Below are positions 55,475-64,000 of a stretch of 64,000 nt of DNA, one piece after another (the first letter of the stretch is position 1; the number at the start of each line of letters is the position of its first letter). The notes below the pieces were generated by a model. That model ran no database searches, had not been told where the DNA came from, and saw only the letters and a list, made by a program, of their open reading frames with translations. The DNA is taken from contig JBAIAC010000001.1 of assembly GCA_037349315.1 (NCBI GenBank), forward strand, positions 32,736,001-32,800,000. The letters are read 5' to 3'. The position numbers were made by a program, and so were the translations under genes. The DNA is from Chelydra serpentina. Its lineage: Eukaryota > Chordata > Testudines > Chelydridae.

Positions 55475-56060
55475 GCGCCGACTTCCTAATTTCCTCAGGG
55501 ATCCTTGACCCTCACTCCTCCCCAGGTCCTACCCCTAATCCAACCCTTTCCCCAAGCTCCTGCCCCACCTCTTCCTGCCTCCGCTCCACCTCCCCCCACA
55601 GCACCTCCCACACATCGCTGAACAGCTGATCACTGGTGGGCAGGAGACACTGGGGGGGAACAGCTGATTGGTGGGGCAGCCAGTGGATGCTGAGCACCCA
55701 CTATTTTTTTTCTGTGGGTGCTCCATCCCTAGAGCAACAAGGCCAGCTCTGGCTTTTTTACCGCCCCAGGTTTAAAAAAAAAAGCGGACGGAGCCCAGCC
55801 GCCGATGCAAAAAAAAAAAAAAGCGGACGGAGCCCTGCTGCCTAAGCAAAAAAATAAAAAGACACAAGCTGCCACCGAATTGCCACTGCAAGCGGCTGAA
55901 GATAGAAGCTGCCGCCGAATTGCCACCGTGGCGAAAACGCACGTGCCGCCCTAACGGCACACGGACTGCCGCCCGTTGCAGATTGCCACTCAAGCACCTG
56001 CTTGGAACGCTGGTGCCTGGAGCCGGCCCTGTAGAGCACCCACAGAATCAGCTCCTAGGG
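55475..56060. mobile_element. hAT element, GGCGCCGAC family, split by a second hAT element
   Basis: Starts AGAGGCGCCGACTTCC and, after a nested insertion, continues 'gagcacccacagaatcagct'. This corresponds to 'gagcacccacgaagtcggcg' at the end of the 47411 copy. Its own TSD is not clear. Confidence 0.7.
55738..56031. mobile_element. Nested hAT element, CAGGGCCGGC family (294 bp)
   Basis: Ends CAAGGCCAGCTCTGG and GGAGCCGGCCCTG, TSD TAGAGCAA/TAGAGCAC (7 of 8). Contains two A-rich runs and 'agcggacggagccc' twice. It lies inside the GGCGCCGAC-family element, so the nested order is clear. Confidence 0.82.
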
Positions 56061-57039
56061 ACAGTCACAGAAAGAGTAGCTCATTGCCACAGGGAGCAAT
56101 TATTTGAAGAAATGTGGAACCCATTTCTAGATGCATTTGTATAAAAATGTTGAGATGGCTCAAAAAATACCAGACCTCCATTCCACTAACACCTCCTCTT
56201 CCCTCCCTGTCCCTGCTTGCCCTATTCATGTACATTGTCTCCTATTTTATCACCTGGGATCCTAGAAATCCATTTGCCAGGGGGATAAATGCGGAATTTG
56301 CCTCTTTGCAGAGCATCTCTAGTTTTTACATTTTATGAAAAAATAAAAACATATAATAACTATTAACTAAATTTTACTGAAAATAGCAGTGTCACTTATT
56401 CCATGCACACAACCTCCCCTCTTGTGGTTGATTTTTGAATGAGCTTTAAATTTACATAGCTAAACATAATCCAATAAACTGCTTCCAGTGTAGAGAGGCT
56501 ATTCAACTACCCTATATGGGGTTCGTGTTTTAATGCTTCTCAAATTTCACTTCAGCCTCAGAAAGTGAGTAATGTTAATATAAAAGCAATTTTTTCTTTT
56601 TTGTGCATTTAAAAACAACAGTTTTCTGAAAATATAGAATACAAGCAGAATTATTTGGTATATGTAAGAAATACAAATTGCAATTCTATTAATTTTATTT
56701 TAGTATAATGACTGATGGCACTGGTAGGCTTCAAACTTGCTTTAAAATAGTAAATATATCAATAAAACATTGTGTTCAACTGATACCTATACATATTGTG
56801 GCTAGGGAAACTAAAGTTCAGCATTTCATTTTAATTGCAGAAAAATGCAGATTTTTATGGATATTTTATTAGAGAATTTTTGGGGGGGGCGTTTATCATG
56901 GAAAACTAAGATTCCTGTTTATCACTGTTACCGCCACACTATCATGTTAACTCTATGTAGTATTGCCTGGTTTGTATTGTCCGGCCTTGCAGCATTGACA
57001 GGTTGTAAAAGTGTAAATTCTATTGGAGATCCCATAAAG

Positions 57040-57711
57040 CAGGGGTGGGCAAACTATGGCCCGAGGGCCTGATCTGGGCTGCGAGCTGTTTTAAGCCGGC
57101 CCGCAAGCTCCCATTGGGGAGCGTGGTCTGGGGCTTGCCCAGCTCCGGCACTCCAACCGGGGTGCTGGGTCTGGGGCCGCATCACACGGCATGGCCCCGC
57201 TCCAGCGCTCCAGCCCGGGAGCAGGGTCGGGGGGCCTCACCACACGGCTTCCAGAAGCCACTACATGGCCCCACTCCGGCTCCTGCGCGCTCCAATAGCC
57301 CCCCTCCGGTGCTCCAATGGGAGCTGCAGGGTAGTGCTTGTGGATGGGGCAGTGTGCAGAGCCGCCTGGCCACACCTCCACATAGGAGCCGGAGAAGGGA
57401 CATGCCACTACTTCCGGGAGCTGCTTGAGGTAAATGCTGCTCAGAGCCTGCACCCCTGAGCCCCTCCCCATGCCCCAATCTCCTGCCCCAGCCCTGATCC
57501 CCCTCTCACCCTCCGAACCCCTCGGTCCCAGCCCAGAGCACCCTCCTAAACCCCAAACTCCTCATCCCAGCCCCACCCCAGAGCCTGCACCCCCAACAAG
57601 AGCCCTCACCCCCTCCCACACCCCAACCCCAATTTTGTGAGCATTCATGGCCCGCCGTACAATTTCTATTCCCAGATGTGGCCCTTTGGCCAAAAGGTTT
57701 GCCCACCCCTG
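57040..57711. mobile_element. hAT element, CAGGGGTGGGCAAACT ends (672 bp)
   Basis: Terminal repeats CAGGGGTGGGCAAACTATGG and GTTTGCCCACCCCTG with a perfect 8-bp TSD CCATAAAG (57032-57039 and 57712-57719). Same family as 33297-34111. No transposase; long ORFs inside are GC-driven. Confidence 0.93.
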
Positions 57712-58278
57712 CCATAAAGCATTCAGTATTTGGAAACCCACACAAGCTGTAAGTCATTTATCTTTATGTGCTTTTCATTGTTTCTTTATGAATCAAAAAA
57801 ATAACCTTTTGGAAACTTGAAACAGAAATGTTTCATATTGAGTTCCCCCAATACCCCAATTCCAAACTGAGATTCTTTCAAGAGGATCCCAACCTGTCCC
57901 ATGCACCCTGATGGCCATAGAAGCACTGCTGGCACTGAATCAGTGCGGAAGGAGTATCACTTCCCAGAGACTTTCATCAAAACAAGACTCACAACATAGT
58001 GAATTATTTTCTACCTGTGGCCCTTATTTTTGTTTATCTGTCCCGATAGCATGCCTCTTTGAAGTTAATTTTTTAATCATTAACTAACTCTCTTGCTGAT
58101 TCCATTCACTTGGTATTTTTAATTATGTCACTGGACTAGAACATACTCTCTTTTGCACTTTTCAGAATTGCTGCCAGGAGATTGGGCCTGTTCTGTTTGA
58201 CCCAGCTGATTATTGATGGGTATGGGTCTATATGCTGCTCATTTAGGAATCAAGCTTTGGGAAGTTTAGTGTTGAGAT

Positions 58279-58921
58279 CAGGGCCGGCTCCAGGCACCAG
58301 CCTACCAAGCACGTGCTTGGGGCGGCACCTGGAGGGGGGCGGCACTCAAGGTTTATTTTTGTTTTTTTTGTTTTTTTAATTTACAAAAGGTCCCCGCCGG
58401 CGCCCCGGCCGAGGGAGCAGGGCGGCTGGCGTGCTCCGCTCCCCGCCGGCGCCCCGGCCGGGGCAGCGGGGCGGCCGGCGTGGTCTGCTCCCCGCCGGGG
58501 CAGCAGGGCAGCAGGCGTGCTCCGCTCCCCGCCAGCGCCCCGGCTGGGGCAGCAGGGCGGCCGGTGTGCTCCGCTCCCCGCTGGGGCAGCGGGGAAGCAG
58601 GCGTGCTCCGCTCCCCGCCAGCGCTCCGGCCGGGGCAGTGGGGCGGCCGGCGTGCTCCGCTCCCCGCCGGGGCAGCGGGGAAGCAGGCGTGCTCCATTCC
58701 CCACCAGTGCCCCAGCCGGGGCAGCGGGGTGGCAGGCGTTCCGCGCTCCCCACTGGCAGGGGGAGCGGAGCGGTGGGCATACCGCCCCCCCCCCCCCCCC
58801 GGCATTTTGGCGGGGCGGCGTTGTTGGGGGGGGGATGTTTTGGCTGGCGTTGAGGGGGGGGCGCTTGTGGGTTGTTGGTTTTTTTTTGCTTGGGGCGGCC
58901 AAAAAGCTAGGGCCGGCCCTG
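58279..58921. mobile_element. hAT element, CAGGGCCGGC family, with GC-rich tandem array (643 bp)
   Basis: Ends CAGGGCCGGCTCCAGG and GGGCCGGCCCTG, TSD GTTGAGAT/TTTGAGAT (7 of 8; 58271-58278 and 58922-58929). The middle (about 58395-58760) is a GC-rich tandem array. It shares its end sequence with 55738-56031. Confidence 0.88.
58395..58760 (+). repeat. GC-rich tandem array inside a hAT element
   Basis: Imperfect units around GCGTGCTCCGCTCCCCGCCG with CCCGGCCGGGGCAGCGGGGC, about 45-50 bp each and roughly seven in number. All six frames stay open for long stretches, giving Arg/Gly/Pro/Ala-rich pseudo-ORFs. Confidence 0.8.
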
Positions 58922-59139
58922 TTTGAGATTATTGTAGAAGGAAGAAATCATTCAGGTACTGTCTTCTACATAACTCAGCCAAAGTCCCTTTAACTAAAGG
59001 CAATACCTTGTGGTTTCCCTGGCACCATAAATAGGGTCCTAAATAATTCAAGCTACTTTGCATATTAATCTGAGTAATGTTGTGCTCTGCCCAGGAAACA
59101 AATTTCTATTATTGAGACAAGGGTGTGAGGGATGACTCA

Positions 59140-59428
59140 GAGCTTGTCTACACTACCAGCTGGATCGGCGGGCAGCGATTGATCCAGCGGAAGTCGATTT
59201 ATCGCCTCTAGTATAGAGGCGATAAATTGACTGCTGAGCGCTCTCCCATCCACTCTGGTACTCCACCAGAATGAGGAGCACAAGCGGAGTCGACAGGAAA
59301 GCGTCAGCTGTCAACTTACCGCAGTGAAGACACTGCGGTGAGTAGATCTAAGTACGTCAACTTCAGCTATTCACTTAGCTGAAGTTGCATATCTTAGATC
59401 GACCCCGTGCGGTAGTGTAGACAAGCCC
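59140..59428. mobile_element. Hairpin-bearing MITE, copy 2 (about 289 bp)
   Basis: Ends GAGCTTGTCTACACTACC and GGTAGTGTAGACAAGCCC. Two internal palindromes in the same layout as 30794-31097: one around 59198-59227 (GATTTATCGCCTC...GAGGCGATAAATT) and one around 59358-59390 (ACTTCAGCTATTC...TAGCTGAAGT). The left palindrome has some mutations. TSD not definite. Confidence 0.75.
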
Positions 59429-59467
59429 TTCCTGATGATCTGGGGAATCTGTCTACGTACAATTTAT

Positions 59468-59485
59468 GTTGTTGTTGTTGTTGTT
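59468..59485 (+). repeat. GTT microsatellite
   Basis: Six GTT units in a row. Confidence 0.95.
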
Positions 59486-59806
59486 AAATTGTTGGATCAT
59501 GCAATGTCTCTCTGTGGATGTGGAATCTAGCATTTGATGACCAGGGCCATAGCACATCTCTGCAAGACCAGATATAGCTCAGTTGATGTACCTTAAATGG
59601 TCACCTATTCAGGTGGAAGCATCTTGGGACAATAGGCTAGCTGAGGCCTAAGGAAACCAGTTGGACCAAGTTTCTCTGCAGGGGGCTGCAAAAGTGGAGA
59701 ATGGAAAATCTCCAGCAGTGGCACAAAGAAACAAAAGTATTGATGGTAGCCTTGAAAAATTACAGGGGAAAGCTCACAGAGCTGCACAGAAAACTTTGGA
59801 TGGGAC

Positions 59807-59933
59807 TAGGGTGACCAGATGTCCCGATTTTATAGGGGCAGTCCTGATATTTGAGGCTTTTTCTTATATAGAAGCCTATTACCCGCCCCCAACCCCCGTT
59901 CCGATTTTTCACACTTGCTGTCTGGTCACCCTA
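59807..59933. mobile_element. hAT MITE, TAGGGTGACCAGA family (copy 2, 127 bp)
   Basis: Ends TAGGGTGACCAGATGTCC and its inverse, flanked by a perfect 8-bp TSD GATGGGAC (59799-59806 and 59934-59941). Confidence 0.93.
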
Positions 59934-59941
59934 GATGGGAC

Positions 59942-61295
59942 AGGGGAAGAGACAGGCAGGTTTGTGTAGCCAGGGGGCCTGATTTAACTCCAGGGCTAGC
60001 CAAGGTCAGAGAAAGCTAGTTGGCCTACAGAAGTTCCATATTTAGGAAGAAGAACCATGAGCTGCAGGAGAAGGATCCTGGACCCCTCAAAGGACTCTGT
60101 CCAAGCCCAGTGAACTCTCCAGAGTAGTGAGGAACCTGAGGCAGGGAAAAAGCAGGTAGGCTTGTTTATTACTTTGTCTAGATCTGTGTATCGCTCATGC
60201 TGCTAAATAAACAGTAATGGTGTTTAGAATCCTGTGCAAAGTCTGTCTCTATCTTGGCATTCACTGTCATGTGCCTCTGAAGAGTTAACCTATGACTCCT
60301 AATCATCCACATGGTTGGAGTTCTGGGGGAGGGTGTATTTTATAAGCTCTGGGGCAGTCTGAACTAGTCCCAGGAGATAGACTGTAGGATTGCCAGGCCC
60401 CATCTCCCAGAAGGGAGGGCTAGAGAGAGGATCTGCACCCCAAGAGTGAGCCCAGAGACCACCCCCAGCCAGGAATGGAGTTCAGACTCCAGAGGCTTAA
60501 CAAGCACATGGGGCCCAGAGAAGGGGGCTCCAAACACCTCAGTCTGTGGAGTGTCCAGCCAGAGGGAGAGCTCTACCACAGCTCTGTGTGTGTGACAATC
60601 ATTCTTTTCAAGGTAATTTGCCCTGGATTATAGTTTAACCGATATCCTGAGTACGAATCAGGAACCTGAATGATGTCCAGGCCCAGGGAGTTAAGAAAAA
60701 TAAGTAATGTTTCCTCATTCCTTTCCAGGTGTTATGCAAATGCAGGATGTTCCCTGGTGGCGTGGGTTTTGTGGTTTTGTTTGTGTTCTCTACAGAGAAT
60801 TCAATCCCCATAGCTTCTAGGATGCTAACACCTGTCACAAACAGAAGATTTGTGCAAAAAGGGAAGATGCATAAAAGAACTCACTTGCAACAGACAAATT
60901 GGGTTCTTGACAGATGGTTCCACCTTCCCTGGTATAACCAGGAAATTAACTCTTTTCTGTGGAGAGGCGGTACTCTCCTGCTGTGTTCGTTACTTGTGAG
61001 ACTGGATGTCCTATGACCACTGATACCACAGGATTGATTACGGGAGTATAGTTCCTTAGTCTGGGTCTTAAGGGTTTGTAACAGAGGTTACATCATTACT
61101 CTGAGCTGGGAGTGTGATTTCCTGGCTTGTGTACACACACTTATGGTAACTCGATGAGAGCTGCCTCAAGTATAAATAGTGGCATAGCTGCAGTAGCATG
61201 GGCAGCAGCAGAGGTCGCACAGCTGAGCCACGCTGGGTACACCTTGAGCAACAGTTCTGAATAGCTCATTAGCTGCAGGGGGGCATCAGGACGTA
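59942..61295. other. Intergenic sequence without recognised features
   Basis: No gene, terminal repeats or tandem repeats recognised. Confidence 0.45.
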
Positions 61296-61545
61296 TGCCT
61301 GGTCTACACTTCAAATTTAGATCAACAGAGCTTTTTATAAAATAGCTACTTTGTAGCTAAGGTGACCTTACCCCTGGTGTGGGCACAGCTAGGTCAATGG
61401 ACGAAAGCTTCTCTCAACCTGGCTCCTGCTGCTGGGAGAGGTGGATTACCCACAGTGACAGAAAAGCCCCTTCTGTGACTGTAGGAAGCATCTACACTAC
61501 AGCAGCTTGGCTACAGCCCTGTGGCACCATAATATAGATGTGGCC
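61296..61545. mobile_element. MITE of the TGCCTGGTCTACACT-end class
   Basis: Starts TGCCTGGTCTACACTTC and ends AATATAGATGTGGCC. The interior has 'gaccttacccctggtgtggg' in the same position as the related word in 19299-19562. Boundaries approximate. Confidence 0.6.
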
Positions 61546-62630
61546 TTAGGCATCTGTGCACATGCCCACTGGCAAAAACATCGTCACCAATGGGGTTAGG
61601 CAGCAGCAGACAGGCAGTTTTGAAAACGTCAGAGGTGTCTAAATAGTGGACTAAGGAACTTAGAGGCAGCTAGGCACCTAAATTCCTTGTCATTTATTAA
61701 AATGGGACATAGTCTCCTAAGTCACTTAGGTGTTTTTGAAAATTGCACCCTTTGTGCCTTACCTTTGAGTCCTCCCATATCTCTTCACACCTCAGTATAT
61801 TTCCACGGCACAAATAAATTGGTCACGTGTACATATGCAGTGCAGCCTTCCTTAGCCCATACAAAGTGTACATGTGTGGCATGAGATTTTCACAGTGCCA
61901 TAATTAGGTTGAATGTAAACTAAATTACACTGCAAAGCTCTTAAGTCAAATAGCCTCAAGGAGGGCTAGCACCCTGCTAAATTTCAACTATCTACCCCCA
62001 AACATTTCAGTTACTGAGCTGATCCCAAAAAAGTTTGCCACTAAAGATTTTGTTTATTATAGGACATTTTTCTGGTTTCCAGTCACCCGGTTCTCAAAAA
62101 CGTCTTACCATTTTTGCTCATATTTTCAAAAAAAATAAAAAAATAAAAATAGGTCACTTTGGGGCAAAGACCAAAACTGGATGATTGTATTCTGAACAGT
62201 AAAAGTTTCAGAATGCTATTAGTGACTGAAAACAGGGGGTTAGATTGGAAACAGTTATGCAGCCTTCATTATAGCAGTTGGAGTCAATCCTCACACTGTA
62301 ATGTATTGACCACAGAAAGAAGGTCCCTATCAGATAATATTAACACGTAAGGTCCTCCCTGGGTAAGTAACATGGTGAGTTCCAACACCAATGTGGAGGA
62401 TCAACTCTATAAAATGGGCTCTGGTGCCACAAACCTGTTCATGTATCGTAAAGCCACAATCAGGCAGTGCTATTTGGCGAAGCTGCACAACCCATAACAA
62501 ACCCAAATGATTGCTGCTTGCATTCACAACTAACAGTTACATAGCCCACAGTCAGACAGTCTCGTGCCTACAGTGATTACTGCTTCCTGCTCTAGCCCTT
62601 GGGTAGGGGTCGAGCGTCCAGCAAGCAGTC
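61546..62630. other. Intergenic sequence with one short palindromic repeat
   Basis: A GGCACCTAA-type short repeat around 61640-61750. Otherwise nothing recognised. Confidence 0.45.
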
Positions 62631-62735
62631 TAGGGTGCCAGCAAGGGTCAGGGGTGGGGGATAATAGCACCTATATAAGAAAAAGACCTGAATATTGGGA
62701 CGGTTCCTATAAAATCGGGACATCTGGTCACCCTA
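62631..62735. mobile_element. hAT MITE, TAGGGTG...family (copy 3, diverged)
   Basis: Starts TAGGGTGCCAGCAAGG and ends GGTCACCCTA. The interior 'cctataaaatcgggacatct' is shared with the other two copies. No clean TSD. Confidence 0.7.
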
Positions 62736-63452
62736 GCTACAGGGCCCGCCTTTTATACTTCCTGTTCCTGTGCCGCCCCTCTGCTTCGGGCATGGAGAGT
62801 GTGGCTTTCCTGGTTCCACCCACCAGGGGGCATGTGGGCATCCCTCACTGTCAATCTCAAAGGGCGGCCATGCCTCTTTGCTACAAAAATAAATTGCACA
62901 GGACAGGGGAGAATAGAGGCAGGGCATCCGTCCACCCTACATTCCCTTCCCATGCATGCACCACAGTCTGGGACCCCCAGCCCATCTACAGGAGTGTGAC
63001 CCCCACTTCCTTGCCTTGTGAGTTTCTCTAGGGCTGTAAGTGCCTCTCTTCACCCCCACCCCTATGTGAGCTGAGATCTTGGCATCCTTGACCTCATGGG
63101 GGTTTCTGAGCCTTGCTCCTTGCCCCCCATGTTTGTGCTAGACTTGGGGAGGCAGGGTGGAGGGGAGCCGGCCCATCTATTGCAGTCTGACCCTCCTCCC
63201 TTCCCCCCTCATGTGAACCAGGTTCTGGGAAGGTGCGGCCTTTGTGAGGGGTATCTGAGCCCCTCTCCTACCCACCCCCCACTGTGACTTGGGATCTGGG
63301 GTGCTTTGTCCCTCTAAGGAGATCTGAACCCATCTCTGTACTCCCTCCACCCTCAATGTGACCCATGATCTGGGAAAGTCCCGCCTCTCTGGGTGGGGAG
63401 TTTAGAACAGATGTGCTAGGCGCATGCATCGAGAACACATTGCTGAGGCTAT
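62736..63452. other. Intergenic sequence without recognised features
   Basis: GC-richer than its surroundings, with repeated CCCTC/CCCAC words. No gene recognised. Confidence 0.45.
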
Positions 63453-63744
63453 GGGCACATCTACACTTAAAACACTGCATTGGCACAACTTCAGTGATGT
63501 AGCTGCGCCACTGTAGCACTTCAATAAACTCTCTCTAAGCCGATGGGAGAGAGCTCTCCCTTTGGAGTAGTTAATCCACCTCCCCAAGAGGCAGTAGGTA
63601 TGTCAACGGGAGAACTTCTCGCACGAATATAGTGCTGTCTATGCAGGGGGTTAGGTTGTTATAACTACATCGCTCAGGGTGTGGATTTTTCACACCTCTG
63701 AGTGACATGGTTATACTGATATAGGTCTTAGTGTAGACCAGACC
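63453..63744. mobile_element. MITE of the GGTCTACACT-end class (approximate)
   Basis: Left end 'gggcacatctacacttaaaa', right end 'agtgtagaccagacc'. The interior contains 'ggttaggttgttataactac' in the style of the other copies. TSD not resolved. The same end-word occurs again near 63765-63805. Confidence 0.55.
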
Positions 63745-64000
63745 TAAGTCTTCACTAGCACCACTATAGTGGCACAGTATAATGCATCAGTGTAGACACC
63801 CACTATAGCAATGGGTGGGGTTCTCACCTTTCTGAGCCTGCAATATTGAAGTTTGAAATACACCCTTGGCAGAAACCTGAAAATGAACTGTAAACATCTG
63901 AGAAAAAAAAGTCAGTCTCTGTCAAGGTGGGTTGTGGCTGATTTTTTTGTTTTGTTTTGAGAAATGTAATCTGAGTACTGCAGAATATTCAGAAGGTGCT

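Noticed and set aside
58313..58993. Several 130-226-codon ORFs, Arg/Gly/Pro/Ala-rich
   Set aside because: All frames on both strands are open because of the GC-rich tandem array in a hAT element. No family signature.
62564..63031. 155-codon + strand ORF
   Set aside because: It begins within a hAT MITE region and runs through unique sequence with no recognisable domain or splice context.

Overview
This is vertebrate nuclear DNA. It is intron-rich and AT-leaning, and interspersed repeats cover most of what can be recognised. The repeats point to a reptile, most likely a cryptodiran turtle. They include CR1 LINEs whose 3' ends carry the (ATTCTATG)-like or (TTCTTATG)-like octamer tail, a tRNA-derived SINE whose 3' end copies the CR1 tail, many hAT and PIF/Harbinger elements, and MIR-like SINEs. 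The species assignment is an inference from repeat types only.

Host gene: the only conserved protein-coding gene I can support is a two-pore-domain K+ channel of the TALK type, best matched to KCNK17 (TALK-2/TASK-4). It lies on the + strand in four visible exons: 20846-20960, 32921-33087, 35667-35835 and 38820-39082. Reading frames and splice phases agree across all three visible introns. The first coding exon (N-terminus and M1) was not found and probably lies upstream of the window or is too diverged to see. No neighbouring KCNK16 or KCNK5 exon was recognised.

Layout: 1-4.8 kb is repeat-poor or degraded sequence. 4.83-9.74 kb holds a Harbinger MITE and, 30 bp away, a 4.1-kb two-gene Harbinger transposon with an uninterrupted 417-codon transposase and a frameshifted Myb/SANT partner gene. 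9.7-20.8 kb holds MITEs, a decayed second Myb/SANT-like gene, a solo LTR, a local duplication and an unexplained 327-codon minus-strand ORF associated with a 35-bp inverted repeat. Intron 2 of KCNK17 (21-32.9 kb) contains a SINE and a CR1 inserted inside an older CR1. Introns 3 and 4 each hold one hAT element. Downstream of the gene (39-64 kb) is repeat-rich: a CR1 split by a long foldback hAT element, three elements of a GGCGCCGAC-end hAT family plus one broken copy, a second solo LTR, a MITE split by CR1, another Harbinger MITE, an L1-like fragment and several GC-rich hAT elements with internal tandem repeats.

How the pieces relate: the KCNK17 exons encode the channel core. The Harbinger transposase and Myb/SANT genes are convergent with facing poly(A) signals, and the transposon shares its terminal 150-190 bp with two MITEs in the window. 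Most transposon calls rest on terminal inverted repeats plus target-site duplications (TSDs) read directly from the sequence. Family names for the short MITEs are inferred.
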